64,000 nt of DNA, taken from positions 1 to 64,000 of the forward strand of contig NZ_JAEKGC010000011.1 in the NCBI RefSeq assembly GCF_016405885.1. Reading direction: 5' to 3'. Under the pieces are notes generated by a model that searched no databases, was not told the DNA's origin, and saw nothing but the letters and a program-made list of their open reading frames with translations. The position numbers were made by a program, and so were the translations under genes. Shown in pieces: positions 24,937 through 34,269 of the stretch (its first letter is position 1; the number at the start of each line of letters is the position of its first letter). This DNA comes from Arthrobacter sp. MSA 4-2. GTDB lineage: Bacteria; Actinomycetota; Actinomycetes; Actinomycetales; Micrococcaceae.

Positions 24937-25381
24937 CGGGACCTCCCGGGCGGGACTCCGGCACCCGTCGGCCTGGCTCCACGGGGGCATGACGGAGCAT
25001 TGCACAGGGGTTTCCGCCACCCGGCTGACGGCGCCGGCCCTGCCGCGGCCGGGTGCACCGGACCGGCCGGGGGCGAAGATCACAGCGGGATCACGAACCC
25101 ACCCGGCCAGTTACAGTTCGGTGACAGGAGTTGTTGCCTCCCGACGAGCATGCCTACGGTTGAAGGACACAACAGGAGCCACGCACCCACAGCGTCGGCT
25201 TCAAGGCTGGCCTTGGAGACCGCACCAGCGCGGCCGGAAGGTCGTCAAAGAGGGCCAATAACGACACGGGCCCATCCATCACAGACCGAGCACCCTCGCC
25301 GAAAGGGCCGAGCAGTCAGCGTTCCCCCTGGGCTTTGAACTTCAACCAGCCACGGCGAAACCCTCACGCAGGGAGAAGACA
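24937..25381 (+). other. 445-bp region without a gene; possible long 5' leader
   Basis: No frame here has convincing start, coding bias or family match. Near 25131-25160, TTGTTG and TACGGT are 18 bp apart and could be the promoter of the downstream membrane protein, which would give a leader of about 220 bases. GGGAGAAGAC just before 25382 is the ribosome site. I see no riboswitch consensus that I can name. Confidence 0.35.
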
Positions 25382-26005
25382 ATGGATAACCAGAACACCT
25401 CCGGGGCGTCGTCCCCTAAAGGCATGCGGAACTCCGTCGTGGCCGAGGAAAGGCGTCAATTCGGCGGGATCAAGTTCGGGTCGGCCTTCTTCGGTTGGAT
25501 GACGGCCACCGGCATCGCCGTGCTCCTGACGGCGCTGCTCACCGCCCTCGGCGCGGGCGTCGGCGTCGCAAACAATGCAGCACCGGCCGAGGTCGCGGAG
25601 CGGGCCACCCAGAACGCGCAGACCGTCGGCGTCGTCGGTGCCGTCCTTCTCGCAGTGATCCTGTTCATCGCCTATTACTGCGGCGGCTACGTCGCAGGTC
25701 GGATGGCGAGGTTCGACGGCGTCAAACAGGGCCTTGCCGTCTGGCTGTGGGCCATCGTGGTCGCTGTTGTGCTGGCCATCATCGGCGCCGTCGCCGGCAG
25801 CGAATTCAACCTCCTCAGCGGTCTGAACGGATTCCCCAGAATCCCGATCAATGAGGGAACCCTGACCTCGGGCGGCATTGTCGCCCTGTCGATTGCGGTG
25901 ATCGTTCCGCTTGTCGGCGCCCTCCTCGGAGGTAAGGCCGGGATGCACTTCCACCGCAAGGTCGATCAGGTCGGTGTGGACCACCAGGTTGGCCTGAGCG
26001 GGTAA
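25382..26005 (+). CDS. Small integral membrane protein of unknown function
   Basis: A 207-residue protein with four hydrophobic helices (about 39-62, 83-107, 118-139 and 160-185) and glycine-zipper faces (VGVVGAVLLAVILFIAYYCGG). The N-terminal 30 residues and the C-terminal His-containing tail are soluble. It resembles small TIGR04086/YrzE-like actinobacterial membrane proteins, whose role is not established. GGGAGAAGACA precedes the ATG and a good terminator follows at 26022, so it is probably a single-gene unit. Confidence 0.75.
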   Translation: MDNQNTSGASSPKGMRNSVVAEERRQFGGIKFGSAFFGWMTATGIAVLLTALLTALGAGVGVANNAAPAEVAERATQNAQTVGVVGAVLLAVILFIAYYCGGYVAGRMARFDGVKQGLAVWLWAIVVAVVLAIIGAVAGSEFNLLSGLNGFPRIPINEGTLTSGGIVALSIAVIVPLVGALLGGKAGMHFHRKVDQVGVDHQVGLSG

Positions 26006-26021
26006 TTCACCCCCCCCCTCG

Positions 26022-26050
26022 GCGCCGGGGCACAACTCCTGCCCCGGCGC
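26022..26050. terminator. Bidirectional hairpin terminator
   Basis: GCGCCGGGGCA (26022-26032), a 7-base loop, then its exact complement (26040-26050). It lies between the convergent membrane protein and the E2 gene. Confidence 0.7.
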
Positions 26051-26116
26051 GCGTTGGCGCCCCGGCCCGGGCGCTCATCCCCGGCGCCGCGAACCACCTG
26101 CCGCTCGAACCATCTG

Positions 26117-27586
26117 CTAGTCGAGCAGCAGTGCCGGCTCCTCGAGGATCGAGGCGACGTCGGCCATGAAGCGGGCGCTGAGGTCGCCGTCGACCACCCG
26201 GTGGTCGAAGGATCCGCCCAGGGTGGTGATCCACCGCGGGATCACCTCGCCGTCGAGCACCCACGGTTTCTGCTTGATGGTGCCGAACGCCACGATCGCC
26301 ACCTCGCCGGGATTGATGATCGGGGTTCCCGTGTCGATGCCGAGGGCGCCGATGTTGGTGATGGTCAGGGTGCCTCCCTGCATCTGGGCCGGCTGGGTCT
26401 TGCCGGCCCGCGCCGTCACCGCCAGGTCGTTCAGGGCCAGGGCGAGCTCCTTCAGGGACAGGTTCTGCGCGTCCTTGATGTTGGGCACCATCAGCCCGCG
26501 GGGCGTCGCAGCGGCGATCCCCAGGTTCATGAAGTGCTTCACCAGGATCTCGTCGTCGGTCCAGGTGGCATTGACCGAGGGGTTGCGGGCCGCCGCCCAG
26601 ATCACGGCCTTGGCCAGGATCAGCAGGGGTGAGACCTTGATGCCCTCGAAGTCGCGCGAGGCCTTGAGCCGCTTGACGAACTCCATGGTGCGGGAGGCAT
26701 CGACGTCGACGAAGATGCTGACGTGCGGCGCGGAGAAGGCGCTCTGCACCATCGCCTTGGCGGTGGCCTTGCGCACCCCCTTCACGGGGATGCGCTCGAT
26801 GCGCCCGGCGCCGTGCTTCTTCCGGTCGTCCCAGAACGAGTCGGCGCCGTCCTGTTCGGCGTCGCGCTGGGCCTGGTAGCTCATCAGGTCCTGCTTCGTC
26901 ACCTCGCCGGAGGACCCGGTGGCAGGAACATCGGCGAGGTTGATCCCGAGGTCCCGCGCGGCCTTGCGCACCGGCGGCTTGGCCAGGACGCGGTTGAGCA
27001 GCTGGTTCAGCGGCCCGGGCCGCGGGTCCGGCCGGCCCGCAGCGGGACCGGTGCCGTCGGCGCGGGCCGCCGGGAGGTCCGCGGATACGGCGGGAGCAGG
27101 CGGTGCCGGTGGCGCAGGCGGTGCCGGAGGCGCGGGCGCGGCCGCCGGCTCCGGGGTGTTCGCGCCGGGGGCGCGCCGCGGCCTGCGGCGGACCGCATCG
27201 GCCTTGGGCCCGGTTCCGACGAGGGGGCCGTTCTCCGGTCCGGCCGCGGGCTCAACCGGCGGCGGGGTGGTCAGTTCGCCGGGCATTTCGGGGGCCGGCG
27301 CCTGGGCGGCCGGGCCGCCGGCGGCGGGCTCCCCGGGAGCCGGGACGGCGTCTTCGACGGCGATGATCGCAGTTCCCACCTCGACGGTGTCGCCCTCTGC
27401 CACCAGCAGGGCCGAGACCACGCCGGCGAAGGGGGATGGCAGTTCGACCAGCGACTTCGCCGTCTCGATCTCGACGATGGTGTCGTTGACGGCCACGACG
27501 GCGCCGGGCTGGACCTTCCAGGAAACGATTTCGGCCTCGGTGAGCCCCTCGCCGACATCCGGGAGGTGGAAAGTGTTCAGTGCCAT
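26117..27586 (-). CDS. 2-oxoacid dehydrogenase E2 (dihydrolipoyl acyltransferase)
   Basis: A 489-residue core subunit of a pyruvate or branched-chain 2-oxoacid dehydrogenase complex. One N-terminal lipoyl domain carries the swinging-arm Lys44 ([15 protein letters not shown]). A long Ala/Pro linker includes a [10 protein letters not shown] run. A peripheral-subunit-binding domain ([19 protein letters not shown]) and a catalytic domain ending with His462 and Asp466 ([10 protein letters not shown]) follow. It transfers the acyl group from E1 to CoA. It follows E1 beta by nine bases in one operon. No E3 gene is nearby, so dihydrolipoamide dehydrogenase must come from elsewhere. Pyruvate or branched-chain substrate cannot be decided. 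Confidence 0.93.
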   Translation of the reverse strand: MALNTFHLPDVGEGLTEAEIVSWKVQPGAVVAVNDTIVEIETAKSLVELPSPFAGVVSALLVAEGDTVEVGTAIIAVEDAVPAPGEPAAGGPAAQAPAPEMPGELTTPPPVEPAAGPENGPLVGTGPKADAVRRRPRRAPGANTPEPAAAPAPPAPPAPPAPPAPAVSADLPAARADGTGPAAGRPDPRPGPLNQLLNRVLAKPPVRKAARDLGINLADVPATGSSGEVTKQDLMSYQAQRDAEQDGADSFWDDRKKHGAGRIERIPVKGVRKATAKAMVQSAFSAPHVSIFVDVDASRTMEFVKRLKASRDFEGIKVSPLLILAKAVIWAAARNPSVNATWTDDEILVKHFMNLGIAAATPRGLMVPNIKDAQNLSLKELALALNDLAVTARAGKTQPAQMQGGTLTITNIGALGIDTGTPIINPGEVAIVAFGTIKQKPWVLDGEVIPRWITTLGGSFDHRVVDGDLSARFMADVASILEEPALLLD

Positions 27587-27595
27587 TCGGTGTCC

Positions 27596-28570
27596 TTAGT
27601 AGGCAAAGGCCCGTTCAAGGGCCTCGAGGATTCGGTCGATATCGGGCAGGTAATGTTCCTCGGTGCGCGCCACGGGGTAGGGCATGTGGAAACCGCCCAC
27701 CCGGATGACCGGCGCTTCGAGGGAGAGGAAGGCACGTTCGGAGATGCGGGCGGCGATCTCCCCGCCGATGCCTCCGAAGGTCGGCGCCTCGTGGGCCACC
27801 ACCAGCCGGCCGGTCTTCGCCACGGATGCCGTGACGGTGTCGAAGTCGATGGGCGAGATGGAGCGCAGGTCGATCACCTCGACGCTGTGCCCGTCCGGCT
27901 GCGCCGCCTCGGCCGCCGCCAGGGCCACCGGGACCAGCGGGCCGTAGGCGACGACCGTCGCGTCGGAGCCCTCCCGCAGGACCTGTGCCGTGAACGGGCT
28001 CGGCGGGGCGTTGACGGTGTCGACCTCGCCCTTGAGCCAGTACCGGCGCTTGGGTTCGAAGACGATGACGGGGTCCTGGCAGTCGATGGCCTGCTGGACC
28101 ATCCAGTAGGCGTCCTGCGGATTCGACGGGGTGATGATCCTCAGCCCGGCGGTGTGCGCGAAGAGCGCCTCCGGTGACTCCGAGTGGTGTTCGACGCTGC
28201 CGATGCCGCCGCCGTAGGGGATGCGGATGACGACCGGAGCGCCCAGCATGCCGTCGCTGCGGGTGCGCAGCTTGGCCAGCTGGGTGGTGATCTGGTTGAA
28301 GGCCGGGAACACGAAGCCGTCGAACTGGATCTCGCACACCGGCCGGTAGCCGCGCAGCGCCAGGCCGATGGCGGTGCCGATGATGCCGGACTCGCCCAGC
28401 GGGGTGTCGACGACCCGGTCGGCGCCGAAGTCCCGCTTCAGACCCTCGGTGATGCGGTAGACGCCGCCGAGCTCACCGATGTCCTCGCCCATGAGCAGCG
28501 TCTTGGGATTGTTCTCAAGGGCGGCACGCAGCCCCTCGTTGATCGCCTTGGCGACCGTCATCACTGCCAT
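27596..28570 (-). CDS. 2-oxoacid dehydrogenase E1 beta subunit
   Basis: A 324-residue transketolase-like subunit that with E1 alpha decarboxylates a 2-oxoacid using thiamine diphosphate. Typical blocks are LLMGEDIGELGGVYRITEGL, VDTPLGESGIIGTAIGLAL and IRIPYGGGIGSVEHHSE, and the C-terminal transketolase domain includes VEVIDLRSISPIDF. Length is normal for the family. Its ATG overlaps the E1 alpha stop in TGATG, so translation is coupled and subunits are made in equal amount. Confidence 0.94.
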   Translation of the reverse strand: MAVMTVAKAINEGLRAALENNPKTLLMGEDIGELGGVYRITEGLKRDFGADRVVDTPLGESGIIGTAIGLALRGYRPVCEIQFDGFVFPAFNQITTQLAKLRTRSDGMLGAPVVIRIPYGGGIGSVEHHSESPEALFAHTAGLRIITPSNPQDAYWMVQQAIDCQDPVIVFEPKRRYWLKGEVDTVNAPPSPFTAQVLREGSDATVVAYGPLVPVALAAAEAAQPDGHSVEVIDLRSISPIDFDTVTASVAKTGRLVVAHEAPTFGGIGGEIAARISERAFLSLEAPVIRVGGFHMPYPVARTEEHYLPDIDRILEALERAFAY

Positions 28571-29751
28571 CAGGACGTTTCTTCCTCTCCAATGAAGCCT
28601 GCTTCATAGTCCCGCCACGCCTGCAGCTCCTCCTGCACCAGCGGATGCGGCTCCGCATACACGGTGTTGAAGCGTTCCTCGAGTCCCGGGGGCTGCATGG
28701 CCTGCACGTCGCGCCGCAGCTCGACGGCCATGGCCTTAGCCTCGCCGACCAGCTCCTCGAAGAAGGCATCGCCGGCCTTCCCGGTGGTGCGCAGGTGCTT
28801 CTCCAGGCGGGCGAGCGGGTCGCGGGGATGCCAGTCCTCCTCCTCGCGGGAGAGCCGGTACTTCGTGGGGTCGTCGGCGGTGGTGTGCGCGCTCATCCGG
28901 TAGGTGAACGCCTCGATCAGGACCGGACCCTTGCCGCTGCGGGCGTGCTCGAGTGCCCAGTTGGTGACGGCCTCGACGGCGACGACGTCGTTGCCGTCAA
29001 CCCGGATGCCCGGGAAGCCGTACCCTTCGGCCCGCTGCGCCAGCGGCACCCGGGTCTGCACCGACGAGGGCACCGAGATGGCCCAGTGGTTGTTCTGGCA
29101 GAAGAACACGACGGGGGCGTTGAAGGAGGCGGCGAACACCATCGCCTCGTGCACGTCGCCCTCGGAGCTCGCCCCGTCGCCGAAGTAAGCCACCGACGCC
29201 GCGGGCGCCAGGGTGGGATCGGCGGCCTGGTCGCGCTGAAGGCCCATAGCGTAGCCGACGGCGTGCAGGGCCTGGGCGGCCAGGACGAGCGTGTAGAGGT
29301 GGAAGTTGGTCTCGCGCGGGTCCCACCCGCCGTTGGTGATGCCGCGGAACAGGCGGAGCATTTCGGAGAGCCGGACGCCGCGGGTCAGGGCAACGCCGTG
29401 TTCCCGGTAGGTCGGGAACACGTAGTCCTGGGCCTGGAGTGCCCGGCCGGAGCCGATCTGGGCGGCCTCCTGGCCGGTCAGGGGCACCCAGAGCGCCAGC
29501 TGGCCCTGCCGCTGCAGTGCGGTGGCCTCCTGGTCGAACCGGCGGATGAGGTACATGTCCCGGTAGAGGGCCTTGAGCCGTTCCGCTCCGGTGCCACTGG
29601 AGAAGCCGCCGAATTCGGGATGGTCGTTCAGGCGCCCGTCGGGGTCGAGGAACTGGACCATGCCCGGGCCCCCGTCGGGGCCCGGCGGGGCGGAGGCGAG
29701 GGCGATCTCCTCCGATTCGAATTCAGCCGCAGGCAAACGGGTGCCACTCAT
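28570..29751 (-). CDS. 2-oxoacid dehydrogenase E1 alpha subunit
   Basis: A 393-residue thiamine-diphosphate-binding subunit. The cofactor motif runs from YFGDGASSEGDVHEAMVFAA to CQNNHWAIS, and the phosphorylation-loop equivalent YRMSAHTTADDPTKYR is present. First gene of the E1 alpha-E1 beta-E2 operon. The ATG at 29751 is preferred to the GTG at 29757 because GAGGAG lies five bases before the ATG and overlaps the GTG. The 123-bp upstream region is unusually AT-rich for this DNA and contains CGTTAAACG, possibly an operator. The substrate may be pyruvate or branched-chain 2-oxoacids. Confidence 0.94.
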   Translation of the reverse strand: MSGTRLPAAEFESEEIALASAPPGPDGGPGMVQFLDPDGRLNDHPEFGGFSSGTGAERLKALYRDMYLIRRFDQEATALQRQGQLALWVPLTGQEAAQIGSGRALQAQDYVFPTYREHGVALTRGVRLSEMLRLFRGITNGGWDPRETNFHLYTLVLAAQALHAVGYAMGLQRDQAADPTLAPAASVAYFGDGASSEGDVHEAMVFAASFNAPVVFFCQNNHWAISVPSSVQTRVPLAQRAEGYGFPGIRVDGNDVVAVEAVTNWALEHARSGKGPVLIEAFTYRMSAHTTADDPTKYRLSREEEDWHPRDPLARLEKHLRTTGKAGDAFFEELVGEAKAMAVELRRDVQAMQPPGLEERFNTVYAEPHPLVQEELQAWRDYEAGFIGEEETS

Positions 29752-29880
29752 GACCACTCCTCAGTCGACGTATGCCCCACTCGGAATGCTTCGTGGACGC
29801 ATACACCGGGATACATATGTTCGTTAAACGTACGGCTCCCACACTAGCCAGTGACGGCGGTTAGACCTATTTATGTCTGG

Positions 29881-31011
29881 TCAGCACCCGCCGGGCGCCG
29901 CCGGGTATCCTGCGCACAGCGCCAGGAACCGGGTGTTTGCCTCGGGTTCCCCGATGCTGACCCGGACGCCTTCGGTGCCGAAGGCCCGCACGGACAGGCC
30001 CTGCAGGTCGGCCTGCGCCGCGAAGTCGGGGGTGGACTCACCGAGGGACAGCCAGACGAAGTTTCCCTGCGCCTCGGGGATCTTCCAGCCCAGCGCCCGG
30101 AGGCCCTCCACCACGCGCACCCGCTCGTCGACGATGCCCTGGACCCGCTCCGCGACCTCGTCGAAGTGCTGGAGCGAGGCCACGGCGGCGGTCTCTGCGA
30201 TCTGCGACACCGCGAAGGGCACCGCGCTCATCCGCAGGTGCGCGGTGAGTCCGGGCTGGGACACCGAATACCCCACCCGGAGCCCGGCGAGCCCGTGCGC
30301 CTTGGAGAAGGTGCGCAGCACGATGACGTTCGGGTACCTCCGGTACATCTCAAGCCCGTCCACGACACCGGCGTCCCGGACAAATTCCTGGTACGCCTCA
30401 TCGATCACGACGACAACCGAGGCAGGCACCCGGTCGAGGAAGTCCTCGACCGCGGCGGCCGACAGTGCCGGGCCGGTGGGGTTGTTGGGGGTGCACAGCA
30501 GGATCACGCGGGTCCGGTCGGTGACAGCGGCGGCCATGGCGTCGAGGTCGTGGGTGCCGTCGGCGCGGACCGGCACCGGCCGGGACTCCGCCCCGGCAAG
30601 CCCGACGCAGATCGGGTAGGCCTCGAAGGAGCGCCACGCGTAGACGACCTCATCCGGAGCGTCGAAGTCGTTCTGCCCGGCGAAGGCGGCGAGGATCTGG
30701 TTGAGGGCGCCCAGGCTTCCCGCGCCGGTCACGATGTCCTCGGCCGGCACGCCGAGGAAGGAGGCGAGTTCTCCCCGCAGCGAAGTGGTGGCCGGATCCG
30801 GATAACGGTTGATGTCGGTGCGGTCGCGGATGGCGGCCAGGACGGCCGGCAGCGGCGGCAGGGGGTTCTCATTCGAGGAGAGCTTGTAGCTCTGCACCCC
30901 CTCCAGAACGGTGGGCGGCTTGCCTGCGGCGTAACGCGGGAGTTTTCCCAGCACGCTGCGCGGGGAGATGCCTGCGGCGGCCTCGGTGCTCTGGCTGTTG
31001 TTCGACGTCAT
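29881..31011 (-). CDS. HisC-type aminotransferase (histidinol-phosphate/aromatic)
   Basis: A 376-residue fold-type I PLP enzyme. Motifs are YKLSSNENPLPPLP, NRYPDPATTSLRGELA, CTPNNPTGPALS, IDEAYQEFV and Schiff-base Lys237 in RTFSKAHGLAGLRVGY. The family transfers amino groups to imidazole-acetol phosphate (histidine synthesis) or aromatic 2-oxoacids. As it is not in a his operon, the aromatic aminotransferase role is quite possible. ATGs lie at 31017 and 31011; TAGGCT at 31023-31018 ends six bases before 31011, so that start on a leaderless mRNA is preferred. Confidence 0.9.
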   Translation of the reverse strand: MTSNNSQSTEAAAGISPRSVLGKLPRYAAGKPPTVLEGVQSYKLSSNENPLPPLPAVLAAIRDRTDINRYPDPATTSLRGELASFLGVPAEDIVTGAGSLGALNQILAAFAGQNDFDAPDEVVYAWRSFEAYPICVGLAGAESRPVPVRADGTHDLDAMAAAVTDRTRVILLCTPNNPTGPALSAAAVEDFLDRVPASVVVVIDEAYQEFVRDAGVVDGLEMYRRYPNVIVLRTFSKAHGLAGLRVGYSVSQPGLTAHLRMSAVPFAVSQIAETAAVASLQHFDEVAERVQGIVDERVRVVEGLRALGWKIPEAQGNFVWLSLGESTPDFAAQADLQGLSVRAFGTEGVRVSIGEPEANTRFLALCAGYPAAPGGC

Positions 31012-31020
31012 GCCCATAGC

Positions 31021-32364
31021 CTAGCGCCGGGGCGCCGGTGGAGGGCCGGCCGGCCCAGGGCGGGTAGCGCCCTCCGCCGGGGCCGGTACCGGAACGCCCG
31101 CCGGGAGTCCGGGGCGGCCGCTCGGCCGGCTGCTGCCCGGCCCCGCGGCGGCAGTGTGTTCCGCGGGCGGCCGGACCGCCCGGTAGAGGCGGCGCTGGGC
31201 ACCTCCCCCGGTCGCCGCGAGGGCCGCCGCGGCCGGGGCCAGGGACGGCAGGGCGCTGGCGTCGACGAGCGCCGCCGTCTGCGCGTAGGCCGCGAGCTTG
31301 TGGGCGGCACCGAGCCCCTTGCCCTCGGCGCCGGGTCCGGAAGGCAGGGCGGGAACGGGGGAATCGGCCCGCACAGTGACTCGGTTCGGATCGTCCGGGG
31401 CGGGGCCGCCGTCGAGCGCGGGCACGGTGTCGGCGGCGTGTTCGAGGTGGAGGTACTCGGCCGTCCCCGTCGGTTCCCAGCCCGTGGGGGACCCGAGGGT
31501 GACCACCAGGCGGACGTCGTAGGCGCCGCCCACGGCGCCACCGGCGGCCAGGTTCATGGCGTGCATTCCGCCCTGGCTGTAGCCGGCGAGCAGGACGGTC
31601 TCACCCGGCCGGGCTCCGGCCTCCCGCAGGGCCTGCGCCACGGCGGCTCCGACATAGCGGCTGTCCTCATTGACGGCCTCCGCGATACCGGTGGCATCGA
31701 AGGGATTGCCGGGCTCGGCGGGCTGGGTGCCGGGGAGGATCACGAGGTAGGCCGGTCCGGCGGGCCCGTCGGTGCGCAGGATCTCGAAGGAACCAGGCGG
31801 GGCCGCCTCGACGGCGGCAAGGCGGTCGGCGATCGCCTCAAGGGTTCCCCCGAAGGCCACCTGCTCCACCTCGGCCGGCGCGGTGAGGGCCAGCGGGCCC
31901 GGCACCAGCAGCCCCTCCCGGGCGGCCGCCGAGGCCACGGCGCGGGCCGAGAGTTCCACCGACTCCGTGGCGCCACGGACCGCGAGCCGCGCCGCGGCAT
32001 CCGCGGCGAGATAGGCCAGACGGGCCCGGGTGATCCGGTCGGCGGTCTCCTGAAGTTCGTCGCCGGAATCGGAGGTGCGCCGGCGGGCGGCGTCGAGCGC
32101 TTCGGCGGCGGCCCGTCCGGCGGCGCCGGCCTCCCGGCCGCCGGGGAGCCAGGCAGCTGCCAGGCGGGTGCGCTCAAGCTCGAGGCTGAGGTACAGCAGG
32201 GCGGTGGAGACCTCCCGCACCGCCTCGGCAAGGCCGCCGAGTTCGACCGCCGCCCGGTCGAGTTCCTCCCACTGGAACCGGATGCCGCCCACGCCGCCGC
32301 GCACGCTCAGTCCCGGCCCGGACGCGGGGACCGGAGCCGGATCGTAGCCGCCTGCGGAGCTCAC
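31021..32364 (-). CDS. Alpha/beta hydrolase with ESX-like helical N-terminus
   Basis: About 447 residues. The first 150 are Ala/Leu/Arg-rich helices resembling the long hairpins of secreted ESX/LXG-type substrates (ELDRAAVELGGLAEAVREV). The middle is an alpha/beta hydrolase with the nucleophile elbow LAGYSQGGMHAMNLA, candidate catalytic Asp and His further on, and a lead-in strand YLVILPGTQ. The C-terminal 80 residues are Pro/Ala-rich. No signal peptide is visible. The GTG at 32364 overlaps the stop of the WXG-like gene in GTGA, so the two are coupled. Possible roles are a type VII-exported esterase or a toxin-like lipase; no secretion machinery is in view. Confidence 0.72.
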   Translation of the reverse strand: MSSAGGYDPAPVPASGPGLSVRGGVGGIRFQWEELDRAAVELGGLAEAVREVSTALLYLSLELERTRLAAAWLPGGREAGAAGRAAAEALDAARRRTSDSGDELQETADRITRARLAYLAADAAARLAVRGATESVELSARAVASAAAREGLLVPGPLALTAPAEVEQVAFGGTLEAIADRLAAVEAAPPGSFEILRTDGPAGPAYLVILPGTQPAEPGNPFDATGIAEAVNEDSRYVGAAVAQALREAGARPGETVLLAGYSQGGMHAMNLAAGGAVGGAYDVRLVVTLGSPTGWEPTGTAEYLHLEHAADTVPALDGGPAPDDPNRVTVRADSPVPALPSGPGAEGKGLGAAHKLAAYAQTAALVDASALPSLAPAAAALAATGGGAQRRLYRAVRPPAEHTAAAGPGSSRPSGRPGLPAGVPVPAPAEGATRPGPAGPPPAPRR

Positions 32365-32651
32365 GGCCCGGTGCTTCCCGCCAGGGGCCCGAGGGCGCCG
32401 CCGAGTTCGGCGGCGCACACCTCGGCCAGCCGGGCCGCCTGTTCAACCAGTTCGGCCGCGCTTCCGACCGCTGAGGCGCGCCCGGCCAGGTACTGCCGGA
32501 AGTTGCGGCCCGCCGGGGACTCCCAGTCGAGGGCCGCCACCGCTCCCGCCCGGTGGCGGATCTCCTCGAGTTCGCGGGCCTGCCGCAGCAGCCTGCCCCC
32601 AAGGTCGGCGGCGTCCCCGGTGGGGAGCCGAACGATCCCCTGAGCTGTCAT
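32361..32651 (-). CDS. WXG100-like helical hairpin protein
   Basis: A 96-residue, nearly all-helical protein with a central turn LDWESPAGRNFRQYL, close to the W-x-S-x-x-G turn of ESX/WXG100 proteins. Helices before and after the turn are amphipathic. AAGGAGGCCGCC precedes the ATG. It is the first gene of a two-gene unit with the coupled alpha/beta hydrolase and would be expected to dimerise with that protein's helical N-terminus, as WXG partners do. The export prediction is inference. Confidence 0.7.
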   Translation of the reverse strand: MTAQGIVRLPTGDAADLGGRLLRQARELEEIRHRAGAVAALDWESPAGRNFRQYLAGRASAVGSAAELVEQAARLAEVCAAELGGALGPLAGSTGP

Positions 32652-32793
32652 GGCGGCCTCCTTGTGCTGCTGACCGATGTCAGGATGCTAGTGCCGCCCG
32701 GCGCCGGGGTTCTCCGCCGGCCGCCTATGTGGATGCACGCTGCGCCGCGGGCCCGGCGTCCGTCGGCCGTCCGGGCCGTGAAAGAATCGGAGC

Positions 32794-34227
32794 ATGGCTG
32801 ATACCTCCCCGACCCGTGTTGACCTTGCTTCCATCCCCCAGGGAGAGGCGCCCTCGCTGGCCCTCGGGCCGCTGGACGGCCGGTACCGGGAGGCGTCCGC
32901 ACCCCTGGTGAACCACCTGTCCGAGGCGGCCCTGAACCGGGACCGCCTCCACGTCGAGGTCGAGTGGTTCATCCACCTCACCCGCAATTCCGTCGTCCCG
33001 GGCGCCGGCCCGCTCGACGCGGGGCAGGAGGAGGCGCTGCGCGCCATCGTCACCTCCTTCGACGCCGCCTCGGCCGCGGAACTCGCTGACATCGAGAAGG
33101 TGACGGTCCACGACGTGAAGGCTGTCGAGTATTTCATCGGGCGCCGGCTCCCGGGCATCGGCCTTGAGCGCCTGAAACCCCTCGTGCACTTCGGCTGCAC
33201 CTCGGAGGACATCAACAACCTCTCCTACGCACTGGGCATCAAGGGCGCCGTCCGCGACGTCTGGCTGCCCGCGGCCCGCCGCCTGGTCGGAGCGATCGAG
33301 GACCTCGCCCGGGACTCCCGGTCCGTCGCGATGCTCTCGCGCACCCACGGCCAGCCCGCCACGCCGACCACCCTGGGCAAGGAGATGGCCGTGACGGCCC
33401 ACCGGCTCTCCCGGCAGCTTCGGCGCATCGAGGCCACCGAATTCCTTGGGAAGATCAATGGAGCCACCGGGACCTACGCCGCCCACTATGCCTCGGTCCC
33501 CTCGGCTGACTGGGAACAGGTGGCGCGCAGCTTCGTCGAGGGGCTCGGCCTGTCCTGGAATCCGCTCACCACGCAGATCGAGTCCCACGACTGGCAGGCG
33601 GAGCTGTACTCCGACATCGCCCGGTTCAACCGGATCCTCCACAACTTCTGCACCGATGTCTGGAGCTACATCTCCATCGGGTACTTCGCGCAGGTCCCGG
33701 TCGCCGGAGCCACCGGGTCCTCCACCATGCCGCACAAGGTGAACCCGATCCGGTTTGAGAACGCCGAGGCGAACCTCGAAATCTCCTCGTCCCTCCTTGA
33801 CGTGCTCGCCTCGACTCTGGTCACCTCCCGGTGGCAGCGCGACCTCACCGACTCCTCGAGCCAGCGCAACATCGGGGTGGCCTTCGGGCACTCCCTCCTG
33901 GCCGTGAGCAACGTGCTCAAGGGCCTGAAGCGGCTGGACGTGGCCGGGGCGGCCATCGCCGCGGACCTCGAGGACAACTGGGAGGTGCTCGGCGAGGCGA
34001 TCCAAATGGTGATGCGCGCCGAGGCCGTCGCGGGCACCGCCGGCCTAGATGACCCGTATGAGCGGCTGAAGGACCTGACCCGGGGACGGCGGGTCGACGC
34101 CGCCCGCATGCGCGAGTTCGTCTCGGGCCTCGGACTCGGCCCTGAGGCGGAGCAGAGGATGCTCGGGCTGACCCCTTCGACCTACACCGGGATCGCCGAC
34201 CGGCTGGTCGACCACCTCGGGTCCTGA
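32794..34227 (+). CDS. purB: Adenylosuccinate lyase
   Basis: A 477-residue enzyme that splits SAICAR and adenylosuccinate to release fumarate in purine synthesis. The fumarase/aspartase-superfamily signature SSTMPHKVNPIRFENAEAN, an early block PLDGRYRE, and SRTHGQPATPTTLGKE with its catalytic histidine are all present. Its N-terminus and length agree with the E. coli-like form (about 456) rather than the shorter Bacillus form. AAGAAT and CGGAGC stand directly before the ATG, so either a leaderless start or a weak ribosome site is possible. It is divergent from the WXG-like pair. Confidence 0.96.
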   Translation: MADTSPTRVDLASIPQGEAPSLALGPLDGRYREASAPLVNHLSEAALNRDRLHVEVEWFIHLTRNSVVPGAGPLDAGQEEALRAIVTSFDAASAAELADIEKVTVHDVKAVEYFIGRRLPGIGLERLKPLVHFGCTSEDINNLSYALGIKGAVRDVWLPAARRLVGAIEDLARDSRSVAMLSRTHGQPATPTTLGKEMAVTAHRLSRQLRRIEATEFLGKINGATGTYAAHYASVPSADWEQVARSFVEGLGLSWNPLTTQIESHDWQAELYSDIARFNRILHNFCTDVWSYISIGYFAQVPVAGATGSSTMPHKVNPIRFENAEANLEISSSLLDVLASTLVTSRWQRDLTDSSSQRNIGVAFGHSLLAVSNVLKGLKRLDVAGAAIAADLEDNWEVLGEAIQMVMRAEAVAGTAGLDDPYERLKDLTRGRRVDAARMREFVSGLGLGPEAEQRMLGLTPSTYTGIADRLVDHLGS

Positions 34228-34244
34228 CGGCGCCGCCCGGCCGA

Positions 34245-34266
34245 CGCCCCGGCAGCACCCGGGGCG
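34245..34266. terminator. Hairpin between purB and the 2H gene
   Basis: CGCCCCGG (34245-34252), loop CAGCAC, then CCGGGGCG (34259-34266). An 8-bp perfect stem between convergent genes; probably a bidirectional terminator. Confidence 0.55.
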
Positions 34267-34269
34267 CCC

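Noticed and set aside
25000-25338. 112-codon frame before the membrane protein gene
   Set aside because: No ribosome site, low-complexity composition, and other frames are equally open; treated as non-coding.
26117-29751. 2-oxoglutarate dehydrogenase
   Set aside because: E1 is split into alpha and beta subunits, as in pyruvate and branched-chain complexes, whereas 2-oxoglutarate E1 is one long chain.
29851-32643. 930-codon open frame on the plus strand
   Set aside because: It is antisense to the HisC-like, hydrolase and WXG-like genes, has no ribosome site or domain, and is a typical byproduct of GC-rich coding DNA.
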